Shown: piece after piece, positions 7,124 through 13,006 of the stretch | How positions within the stretch are numbered: the stretch's first letter is position 1 | Layout of the letters: every line of letters starts with the position of its first letter | NCBI GenBank assembly: GCA_937919075.1 | Contig: CALFOF010000286.1 | Span: 1 to 15,411 of the forward strand | Reading direction: 5' to 3' | Length of the DNA: 15,411 bases | Source: an uncultured Cyanobium sp. | GTDB lineage: Bacteria; Cyanobacteriota; Cyanobacteriia; PCC-6307; Cyanobiaceae | The notes under the pieces: generated by a model | Database searches by the model: none | What the model was told of the DNA's origin: nothing | Seen by the model: the letters and a program-made list of their open reading frames with translations, nothing else | Position numbers and translations under genes: made by a program

Positions 7124-7860
7124 CACGCCGGCCGCACCAGGGCGAGGCGTTCCTGCACGAAAGCGGCCACGCAGGCCACGGCGGCCTCCCGCTCGCCATC
7201 ACGGAACAGCTCATGCAGGCTGCGCTCGAACCACACCACCTGCCGCTGCTGGGCTGGGGTGCCCAGTTCCTGCAGCAGGATCGCCACCGACGCCGGCGCC
7301 ACCAGCGGGTCGCGCCGGCCCTGCAGGATCAGCACCGGGGCCTGCACCGCCGCGAGGCGGGGGCGGGTGCAGCGGATGAAATCGAGCAACGTGCCGATCG
7401 CCCCCATCGGCGCCCACACATAGCTGGTGTCGCCCGCGGCCAGGGACGGATCGGCGTAGCGCTTGGCTAACGGCCAGCGCGGCAGCACGGCCAGCACCAG
7501 CGGCGCGAGCGGCGCCAGGGGCCCACCAGGTGCCAATGGCGAACTGAGCTGGATCGCGGCCGACGCCAGCACCACGCTGTCGACCACGGCCGGGTGGTCA
7601 GCGGCGAGCTGCAGGGCGATCAGCCCGCCCATGCTGTTGCCCACCACGATCACCCGTTCAGCCCGGGTGAGCAGTTCCTCCAGAGCTGCGTTGGCCGCCG
7701 CCATCCAGGCGGGCCAGGCGACGCCCCGCAGCGCCTCGGGGCTCGGGCCGCCATGGCCCGGCAGGGTGGGCAGCGCCAGGGGCACACCAAGGGCTGACAG
7801 TGGGGCCACCAGCGGGCGTACGGAATCAGGGCTGCCCGCGAATCCATGCAGCAACAGCAC
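7123..7860 (-). CDS. Alpha/beta-hydrolase (Est30/monoacylglycerol-lipase-like esterase)
   Basis: A serine hydrolase of 245 residues. The opening LLLHGFAGSP is the oxyanion-hole strand. VIVVGNSMGGLIAL contains the G-x-S-x-G nucleophile elbow (Ser76), LILQGRRDPLVAP supplies the acid (Asp184) and ERSLHELFRD the His (His216), so the triad is complete. The usual substrates of the family are short-chain esters or monoacylglycerols; the true one is unknown. The start is uncertain: GTG 7860 puts residue 1 right at the first core strand with no ribosome-binding site, and the in-frame sequence upstream (SVSLAPLG) is open back to a TGA near 7894 but has no ATG, GTG or TTG. An ATG at 7896 is out of frame, so a small frameshift at the 5' end is possible. 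The stop overlaps the mobA start (TGATG), suggesting translational coupling. Confidence 0.85.
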   Translation of the reverse strand: MLLLHGFAGSPDSVRPLVAPLSALGVPLALPTLPGHGGPSPEALRGVAWPAWMAAANAALEELLTRAERVIVVGNSMGGLIALQLAADHPAVVDSVVLASAAIQLSSPLAPGGPLAPLAPLVLAVLPRWPLAKRYADPSLAAGDTSYVWAPMGAIGTLLDFIRCTRPRLAAVQAPVLILQGRRDPLVAPASVAILLQELGTPAQQRQVVWFERSLHELFRDGEREAAVACVAAFVQERLALVRPA

Positions 7861-7883
7861 GCCGAGAGGGGCCAGGGAAACAC

Positions 7884-8099
7884 TCAGGGGAAGTCATGGC
7901 CCAGTCTGGCCCGCGCCGACATCCGGGCTTCCGGGTTCACCCCAGCAAAGGTGGGCGGCAGCCCCACGCGCACTGCCATCAGCACTGCCTTCAGCACTGC
8001 CATCGTGCTCAGAAACAGGCACATCGCCAGGATCTGGTGCCCGTCGGTTTCGAGCACGTTGCTCGGAGCACGTTCTATAGCCAATTGTTGAAGGCCCAT
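7884..8099 (-). CDS. Possible small membrane protein containing a 12-bp repeat-coded helix
   Basis: A 71-codon frame starting at ATG 8099 and ending 23 bases before the hydrolase GTG. It predicts one membrane segment (about 24-46: LAMCLFLSTMAVLKAVLMAV) followed by VGLPPTFAGVNPEARMSARAR and a charged end. The helix core MAVL-KAVL-MAVR is encoded by a three-copy 12-bp DNA repeat. A hydrophobic helix followed by an NPE motif loosely recalls the MAPEG family, but the protein is far too short and this is not an assignment. There is no clear ribosome-binding site and the ATG lies inside another tandem repeat. It could equally be a remnant of a longer gene. Confidence 0.35.
   Translation of the reverse strand: MGLQQLAIERAPSNVLETDGHQILAMCLFLSTMAVLKAVLMAVRVGLPPTFAGVNPEARMSARARLGHDFP
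7970..8005. repeat. Three-copy 12-bp tandem repeat
   Basis: GCACTGCCATCA (7970-7981), GCACTGCCTTCA (7982-7993) and GCACTGCCATCG (7994-8005): exact 12-bp spacing with one or two changes per unit. Because 12 is a multiple of three, copy-number change would keep any overlapping frame open. Confidence 0.85.
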
Positions 8100-8122
8100 T
8101 GTTGGGGGCCCATTGTTGGGAG
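8081..8122. repeat. Three-copy 14-bp tandem repeat
   Basis: CCAATTGTTGAAGG (8081-8094), CCCATTGTTGGGGG (8095-8108) and CCCATTGTTGGGAG (8109-8122). Spacing is exactly 14 bp and the core ATTGTTG is unchanged in all three. It lies just past the end of the META-domain gene and covers the ATG of the doubtful small protein. A nearby inverted repeat, GAGCA-CGT-TGCTC at 8052-8064, adds to the repeat density of this interval. Confidence 0.85.
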
Positions 8123-8171
8123 CAAGCGATCCAGTGCGCCCTCAGTGGGCACCCGCCCCCGATCACCGCTT

Positions 8172-9143
8172 CTACTGACCGGCCCGGAAGCGCAGCAACG
8201 TCTTGCCGCTGGCGTCCTCCAGCAGCAGGCGGCGCTGATCAATCCGCCAGCGGCGCACCTGCTCCAGGGCGTCGCTGTAGCGCTGCTCAAGCTGCATCAC
8301 CGGCGGGCTGCAGCCCATGCGGGTGCTCGCCAGCTGGGAGAAACGGATCGATGCTCCCTCCAGGCTGAAGCCACCCATCAGGCGGTTGCATCCGCCGCTG
8401 CAGGCCAGCTGCAGGCGCTCGGGCGAGAGCTGCAGCTCGATCGACCGACCACCCGCTGGCATCGCCACCTTGTGGTCGCCCAGGCCCTCCAACCGCCAGG
8501 TGGTCCCCCGCAGCTGCAGCGCCTCCCTGGGGCACCCCTGACCGGGGGTGAGCGCCGTGAAGCTCTCCACCACCAGGGTGCGGCGTGGCGGCTGGCCCTG
8601 CTCCATCGACGGCCGCTGGGTGATCAGACCCTCCAGGCTCACCAGCAGCGGCTGGCCCGGGCGGCCGGCTGGACGGGCTGCCAGGTAGGCGCGCTCCAGG
8701 GCCAGGTAGCCGGCCTCCATCACCACAGGCAGCTGCTGGCCCGTGGCGCACAGGCGGATGCTGGCCGCATCGGCCATGTAGGAAAACAGACCCATCAGCG
8801 GCAGGCGCGGGTCGATGGGCGCGGCCTGGGGCAGGCGTGTGAGCCGGTCGTTGGCGGCGGAGGCAACCAGAGCCCCCTGGAGATCGAGCTTGCGTAGCGC
8901 GGCACCAGCGGCGAGCGGCTGCAGGAACAGGGAAGCCTCGCCGCCGCGTCTGAGCACCAGCCTGCCGCTGCCACTACCGCTGCCAGGCTCCAGCCGCCAG
9001 CGGCCAATGGCGTCGAACGCATTGGGTTGCGGCCGGCTCAGGAAGGTCTGCCGCAATTGATAGGTGCCGTCTGAGGCCAGGTCGAGATGCCAGCGGATCG
9101 GGCCGCCTGCACCGGGAAGGTCCCCCTGCCAGCTGGCAGGCAA
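8172..9143 (-). CDS. NlpE-N/META-domain protein (main frame; signal peptide lies in another frame)
   Basis: Three parts are visible in the 323-residue frame. Residues about 1-115 (SWQGDLPGAGGPIRWHLDL; GTYQLRQTF; GRWRLEP; LRKLDLQG) resemble the NlpE N-terminal lipocalin-like domain. Residues about 120-205 (LCATGQQLPV, YLALERAYL, LVSLEGLITQRPSME) are a middle domain often found in such proteins. Residues about 208-320 are a META domain (LRGTTWRLEGLGD; GCNRLMGGFSLEGASIRF; STRMGC). These proteins are normally exported; META and NlpE domains are associated with envelope stress or metal/copper response, but no reaction is known. The only start-like codon in this frame is TTG 9143; upstream the frame is open to TGA 9293-9291 with no ATG or GTG. 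A good signal peptide lies just upstream in the adjacent frame, joined across a run of eight G, so the true gene probably begins near 9372 and is frameshifted here. Confidence 0.8.
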   Translation of the reverse strand: MPASWQGDLPGAGGPIRWHLDLASDGTYQLRQTFLSRPQPNAFDAIGRWRLEPGSGSGSGRLVLRRGGEASLFLQPLAAGAALRKLDLQGALVASAANDRLTRLPQAAPIDPRLPLMGLFSYMADAASIRLCATGQQLPVVMEAGYLALERAYLAARPAGRPGQPLLVSLEGLITQRPSMEQGQPPRRTLVVESFTALTPGQGCPREALQLRGTTWRLEGLGDHKVAMPAGGRSIELQLSPERLQLACSGGCNRLMGGFSLEGASIRFSQLASTRMGCSPPVMQLEQRYSDALEQVRRWRIDQRRLLLEDASGKTLLRFRAGQ

Positions 9144-9246
9144 CGCCCCCAGTGCGCCATGAGGCGAGGTCTGCCGCGTGCTGCCGTCGGTGAGGGGCCG
9201 CAGGCTGATAGGGGGGTGGGCAAAAGGGGTGGCAGGCGCGCTGGCC

Positions 9247-9254
9247 GGGGGGGG
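9247..9254. repeat. G8 homopolymer at the frame break
   Basis: Eight consecutive G on the + strand (C8 in the mRNA sense). It sits exactly where the signal-peptide frame and the NlpE/META frame need to be joined, and a length of seven would join them. Confidence 0.9.
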
Positions 9255-9372
9255 TGACGCCGGGAGACCCGGCCAGCGCAGGGGCCGCGATCACGGCGGC
9301 CACGGCGATCACCATCCCCCGCGCCACTCCTGGCAGACAGCCACGCACAAGGGCAATTGCACGGTGCGGCAT
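9255..9372 (-). other. Out-of-frame signal peptide segment of the META-domain gene
   Basis: From ATG 9372 this frame reads a basic start (PHRAIALVRG), a hydrophobic core (MVIAVAAVIAAPALA) and a likely signal peptidase I site after ALA. The mature part then continues GSPGVTPP into the C8 run (G8 on the + strand, 9247-9254). With seven bases in the run, this frame would read straight into the 8172-9143 frame. ATG 9390, 9384 and 9315 are alternative starts; none has a strong ribosome-binding site. Confidence 0.65.
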
Positions 9373-9456
9373 CGGCACTGGCATTGACATTGGCACGGCC
9401 GGTGCGTTCAACGGGGAGAACTTGAACGTACAGGCGGCTGAGATAAACCCTGAACA

Positions 9457-9498
9457 TGGCCCACCTCCAGCTGCGCGCCCAAGCGGAGGTAGTGGGCC
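9457..9498. other. Imperfect inverted repeat
   Basis: TGGCCCACCTCC (9457-9468) pairs with GGAGGTAGTGGGCC (9485-9498) apart from a two-base bulge, with a 16-base loop. It lies just upstream of the META-domain gene on its transcript side and could be a leader structure or operator. There is no T-run. Confidence 0.4.
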
Positions 9499-9576
9499 CA
9501 CCTCAATCAAGACGTGAATGTAGCCAGGCCACCCCCATCACGACACCCTGAATGGCCTCACAGCGCACACATTGGG

Positions 9577-9612
9577 GCAGAGCGCACACTGGTGGCAGAG
9601 CTCACACTGCTG
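9577..9612. repeat. Two-copy 18-bp direct repeat with a third partial copy
   Basis: GCAGAGCGCACACTGGTG (9577-9594) and GCAGAGCTCACACTGCTG (9595-9612) match at 16 of 18 bases. AGCGCACAC recurs at 9562-9570. Read on the minus strand it spells closely spaced cysteines, but no gene supports that reading. Confidence 0.6.
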
Positions 9613-9840
9613 CCAAACTGTAAGGCCTGCGCTCAATCATGCCGAGCGGTCATCAAGAATGTCGATGATCCTCCAGCTTCGAGGCTGGTGTCACAGACAC
9701 ACGCCAGAAAGCGCGTCCATCAGCGACAATTCTCTCCCTTTGGACGGAATACGTTCACAGCAGCAGAGGCGGCCACATCCGCTCATCTTCCACCAACGTT
9801 TTCAAGCTGTTCTGGGGCTGCTCCAGCGATGAGCGTCACG

Positions 9841-9848
9841 GCGATCGC
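9841..9848. repeat. HIP1 octamer GCGATCGC
   Basis: The highly iterated palindrome of cyanobacterial genomes. Other copies seen are at 1479-1486, 2103-2110 and 14580-14587. It supports cyanobacterial origin; no local function is implied. Confidence 0.85.
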
Positions 9849-9874
9849 AGCGGCAAGGCCACCTGTTGATCTCG

Positions 9875-9901
9875 TTGACTGGGTAAGATCAAAAATAACG
9901 A
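9875..9901 (+). promoter_or_regulatory. Candidate promoter for narB
   Basis: TTGACT (9875-9880) and TAACGA (9896-9901) are spaced by 15 bases, shorter than the usual 17, about 60 bases before the preferred narB start. The AT-rich patch GATCAAAAATAACG is unusual for this GC-rich segment. It is a weak candidate. Confidence 0.25.
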
Positions 9902-9958
9902 TTGGCCTGCTTCACCCACGGGTTCAGTGGCCATCACCGATGTTTGGAATCGTTTTCC

Positions 9959-12100
9959 GTGCTCCATCCTGCCCGCGCCCAATGCCCCTACTGCGGCGTG
10001 GGATGTGGCCTGGAGCTCAAACCGGCGGCGGCGAGCGTTGATGCCGCCGCACCTGGCGACAGCGATCCCTGGACGGTGCGCGGAGACCGGCAGCATCCAT
10101 CCTCCCTGGGGCAGGTGTGCATCAAAGGGGCCACGGTGGGTGAAACGCTGCACCACAACCGCCTCACCACACCGCTGTTTCGTGAGCGGATCGATCAACC
10201 GCTGCGGCCGATCAGCTGGGAGGAAGCCCTCGGCCGCATCGTGGCACAGATGCAGCAGGTGCTGGCGGATCGCGGGCCAGCAGGCCTGGCGATGTATGGC
10301 TCCGGCCAGTTCCTGACCGAAGATTATTACCTCGCCCAGAAGTTGTTCAAAGGCGCCCTTGGCAGCAACAACTTTGATGCCAACTCCCGCCTCTGCATGA
10401 GTTCGGCGGTGTCGGGCTACGCCCGTAGCCTCGGCAGCGATGGTCCCCCCTGCTGCTACGACGACTTCGACAGTTGCGACACGGTGGTGCTGATCGGCAC
10501 CAACACCGCCGATTGCCATCCGGTGCTGTTTCAGCGCCTGCTCAAACGCAAACGCAGGCAGAAAGAGGCCCTGCAGCTGATCGTCATCGATCCCCGCCAC
10601 ACCGCCACCGCCGACGTCGCTGATCTGCATCTGGCGATTCAGCCCGGCACCGATCTGGTGCTGCTGCACGGCATCGGCCACCTGCTGCTCCAACGGGGCC
10701 AGTTCGATGCCGCCTTCATCGCCGCCTCCACCGAGGGCTATGCCGAGCTGGCCGCCCTGCTGGAGAGCTGGACACCCGAGCGGGTGTGCGCCCTCTGCGG
10801 CATCGAGGAGCAGCAATTGCAGGCGCTCGCCACGCTCTGGGGCCGCAGCCGCGCCCTGCTCAGCCTCTGGTCGATGGGGGTGAACCAGAGCGTGGAGGGC
10901 ACCGCCACGGTGTCGGGGATCATCAACCTGCACCTGCTCACCGGCCAGATCGGCCGCCCCGGCGCCGGCCCCTTCTCACTCACCGGCCAGCCCAACGCCA
11001 TGGGCGGGCGGGAGGCGGGCGGGCTCGCCTCCCTGCTGCCCGGCTACCGCTTCGTGGCCGATGCCGCCCACCGCGCCGAACTGGAGCGCCACTGGGGCTT
11101 GGCCGCTGGCGCCATTGCCGCAGAACCGGGCTTCGATGTGTGGCGGCAGATCGAAGCGATGGAGCGTGGCGAGCTGGGCCTGTGGTGGGTGGCGGCCACC
11201 AATCCGCTGGTGAGTCTGCCTTCGCTCGATCGGGTACGGGCCGCCGTGGCGCGCTGTCCGCTGGTGGTGCTGTCGGAGGCCTATGCCGGCAGCGAGACCG
11301 AAGCGGTGGCGCACCTGGTGCTGCCGGCCGCCCAATGGAGCGAGAAGGCGGGGGTGATGACCAACTCTGAGCGGCGCGTCACCCTCTGTGCGGCCTTCCG
11401 GCCGGCGCCGGGCCAGGCCCGCCCCGATTGGGCCGTGTTTGCTGAGATCGGCCGGCGCCTCGGTCACCCCCAGGCCTTCAGCTACGGCTCCAGCGCCGAG
11501 GTCTACGCCGAATTCGCCGCGATCACCGCCGGGCGTATCTGCGACCACAGCGGCCTCAGCCACCGGCTGCTGGCCGAGCACGGCCCCCAGCAATGGCCCT
11601 TTCCCGCTGGCACCGCACCCGGTGGCGGCCAGCCCCGCCTTCACACCGAGGGCCGCTTCCCCACCGCCAGCGGCCGGGCGCGGCTGATCGCCGAGCAGCC
11701 GCTGGGGCTGGGCGAACCGCCCGATGCCGCCTATCCGCTGGTGCTCACCGTGGGCCGCTACCTCGGCCATTGGCACACCATGACCCGCACCGTCCATGTG
11801 GAACGCGTGCGCAAGCAGCATCCTGAACCGCTGCTGGAAGTGCATCCTTGCGATGCCGGCCGCCACGGCCTGGAGGACGGCGGCTGGGCTCTGGTGAGCT
11901 CCCGGCGAGGCAGCCTCACGGCGAAGGTGCTGATCACCGACCGCATCCGGCCCGGCACCGTGTTCCTGCCGATGCACTGGGGCGCCGCCCAGGCCAACGC
12001 CTGCGAAGCCAACCGGCTGATGCATGCCCTGGCCTGCCCGATCTCCCACCAGCCGGAGCTCAAGGCGGCAGCGGTGAACCTGCAACCCGCTCAACCCTGA
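9959..12100 (+). CDS. narB: Ferredoxin-nitrate reductase NarB
   Basis: The assimilatory nitrate reductase of cyanobacteria, reducing nitrate to nitrite with ferredoxin electrons at a Mo-bis-MGD centre with one 4Fe-4S cluster. With the GTG 9959 start it has 713 residues, close to known NarB. The cluster ligands are Cys9, Cys12 and Cys16 (CPYCGVGC) and Cys54 (GQVCIKG). The probable Mo ligand is Cys146 in NSRLCMSSAV. MGVNQSVEGT, GRPGAGPFSLTGQPNAMGGRE and the C-terminal VGRYLGHWHTMTRT with HWGAAQANACEAN are typical of the NarB/NasA group. There is no ATG in frame between the TAA at 9896 and the first cysteine: TTG 9902, TTG 9944 and GTG 9959 are the options, none with a strong ribosome-binding site. 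There is no Tat signal, so it is cytoplasmic or thylakoid-associated. It converges on the nrt operon rather than following nrtD as in the classic nirA-nrtABCD-narB order. Confidence 0.95.
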   Translation: MLHPARAQCPYCGVGCGLELKPAAASVDAAAPGDSDPWTVRGDRQHPSSLGQVCIKGATVGETLHHNRLTTPLFRERIDQPLRPISWEEALGRIVAQMQQVLADRGPAGLAMYGSGQFLTEDYYLAQKLFKGALGSNNFDANSRLCMSSAVSGYARSLGSDGPPCCYDDFDSCDTVVLIGTNTADCHPVLFQRLLKRKRRQKEALQLIVIDPRHTATADVADLHLAIQPGTDLVLLHGIGHLLLQRGQFDAAFIAASTEGYAELAALLESWTPERVCALCGIEEQQLQALATLWGRSRALLSLWSMGVNQSVEGTATVSGIINLHLLTGQIGRPGAGPFSLTGQPNAMGGREAGGLASLLPGYRFVADAAHRAELERHWGLAAGAIAAEPGFDVWRQIEAMERGELGLWWVAATNPLVSLPSLDRVRAAVARCPLVVLSEAYAGSETEAVAHLVLPAAQWSEKAGVMTNSERRVTLCAAFRPAPGQARPDWAVFAEIGRRLGHPQAFSYGSSAEVYAEFAAITAGRICDHSGLSHRLLAEHGPQQWPFPAGTAPGGGQPRLHTEGRFPTASGRARLIAEQPLGLGEPPDAAYPLVLTVGRYLGHWHTMTRTVHVERVRKQHPEPLLEVHPCDAGRHGLEDGGWALVSSRRGSLTAKVLITDRIRPGTVFLPMHWGAAQANACEANRLMHALACPISHQPELKAAAVNLQPAQP

Positions 12101-12107
12101 AGGGTTG
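12092..12107. terminator. Hairpin between convergent narB and nrtD
   Basis: CAACCC (12092-12097) and GGGTTG (12102-12107) form a perfect 6-bp stem with loop TGAA; the narB stop TGA is in the loop. No T-run follows on either side, so it would be a weak or factor-dependent bidirectional terminator. Confidence 0.4.
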
Positions 12108-12125
12108 CCGCTGGATCACCGGCCG

Positions 12126-12137
12126 GGTGCATGCACC
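12126..12137. other. 12-bp perfect palindrome between narB and nrtD
   Basis: GGTGCATGCACC lies in the 43-bp gap between the two convergent stops. It could add to termination or be a protein site; no more can be said. Confidence 0.5.
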
Positions 12138-12143
12138 AGCCGC

Positions 12144-12977
12144 TCATTCGTCGTCGTGGGCGTAGCGGCGGTAGAGGAAATCGAGGGCGCGGTTGCGCAG
12201 GTCGAAATATTCGGGCTGCTCCAGCAGGCGGGCCCGCACCCGCGGCCGGGCGAACGGCAGCTCGAGCACCTCCCCGATCGTGGCGGCGGGGCCGTTGGTC
12301 ATCATCACCACCCGATCAGCCAGGAACAGGGCTTCATCGATGTCGTGGGTGATCATCAACACCGTCACGCGGTGATCGGCCCAGATCTTCAGCAGCTCCT
12401 CCTGAAGCTCCTCGCGCGTGATCGGATCGAGCGCCCCGAACGGTTCATCGAGCAGCAGCACCTTTGGTTTGAGCGCCAGGGCGCGGGCGATCGACACCCG
12501 CTGCTTCATCCCGCCCGACAGACTTCCCGGCTTCTTGTGGGCCGCTTCGCTGAGGCCCACCATCGCCAGATGTTCCTCCACGATCGCCTTGGCCTGGCCG
12601 TTGCGCTGCAGCTCGGGGAACACATTGTTCACCGCCAGGGCGATGTTGTCGTAGGCGCTCAACCAGGGCAGCAGCGAATAGTTCTGAAACACCACCATGC
12701 GGTCAGGGCCAGGATCGATGATGCGCTCCCCGTTCAGCCGCACCTCGCCTGTGGTGGGCTGGCGAAATCCCGACACCATGTCGAGCAGGGTGGATTTGCC
12801 GCAGCCGGAATGGCCGATCAGGCAGACGAACTCCCCCTCCGCCACCGATAAATCAACACCGTCGAGCACGGTGTGGGCCCCCCGGGCGCTGGGATAAACC
12901 TTGGTGACCCCGTCAATCTCCAGGTAGGCGCCGGTGGTGCGGGTGGCGCTGGCCGCCGTTGAGCTGAGGGTCTGCAT
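12144..12977 (-). CDS. nrtD: Nitrate ABC transporter ATP-binding protein NrtD
   Basis: The second ATPase of the nitrate/nitrite importer, 277 residues. Walker A GHSGCGKST (55-63), Q-loop around VVFQNYSLLPW (about 95-105), signature LSGGMKQRV (153-161), Walker B VLLLDEP (173-179) and H-loop His211 (TVLMITHDIDEAL) are all intact. The C-terminal ELPFARPRVRARL with a short tail is typical of the NrtD/TauB/SsuB group. It lacks the solute-binding-like extension of NrtC, which separates the two. ATG 12977 lies 29 bases after the nrtC stop; no clear ribosome-binding site is seen, which fits expression from the shared message. It is the last gene of nrtBCD and convergent with narB. Confidence 0.95.
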   Translation of the reverse strand: MQTLSSTAASATRTTGAYLEIDGVTKVYPSARGAHTVLDGVDLSVAEGEFVCLIGHSGCGKSTLLDMVSGFRQPTTGEVRLNGERIIDPGPDRMVVFQNYSLLPWLSAYDNIALAVNNVFPELQRNGQAKAIVEEHLAMVGLSEAAHKKPGSLSGGMKQRVSIARALALKPKVLLLDEPFGALDPITREELQEELLKIWADHRVTVLMITHDIDEALFLADRVVMMTNGPAATIGEVLELPFARPRVRARLLEQPEYFDLRNRALDFLYRRYAHDDE

Positions 12978-13006
12978 GGAGAAGCGGGCGGTGGCGAATG
13001 GGGGTG

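Larger units (their letters stand above)
9373..9958. other. 586-bp region without a convincing gene, upstream of narB
   Basis: It separates the divergent META-domain gene and narB. Open frames here have poor coding character. It holds an inverted repeat (9457-9498), an 18-bp direct repeat (9577-9612), a HIP1 octamer (9841-9848) and a possible promoter before narB (9875-9901). A clean NtcA site (GTA-N8-TAC) was not found: the best approximations are GTA-N8-TGA at 9428-9441 and GTA-N10-TAA at 9883-9898. Confidence 0.6.

Noticed and set aside
7970..8122. CRISPR-like array
   Set aside because: The repeat units are 12 and 14 bp, directly abutting with no spacers, and no cas genes are nearby.
9556..9620. 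Minus-strand cysteine-rich peptide (QCELCHQCALCPNVC)
   Set aside because: The spacing of the cysteines follows from the 18-bp DNA repeat; the surrounding frame has stops and no start, so a metal-binding gene is not supported.
9883..9898. NtcA-like site GTA-N10-TAA before narB
   Set aside because: Spacing is 10 rather than 8 and the right half is TAA rather than TAC, too far from consensus to call.
9514..10041. Plus-strand frame between the META-domain gene and narB
   Set aside because: It runs into narB in the wrong frame, has no motif, and its codon character does not resemble its neighbours.
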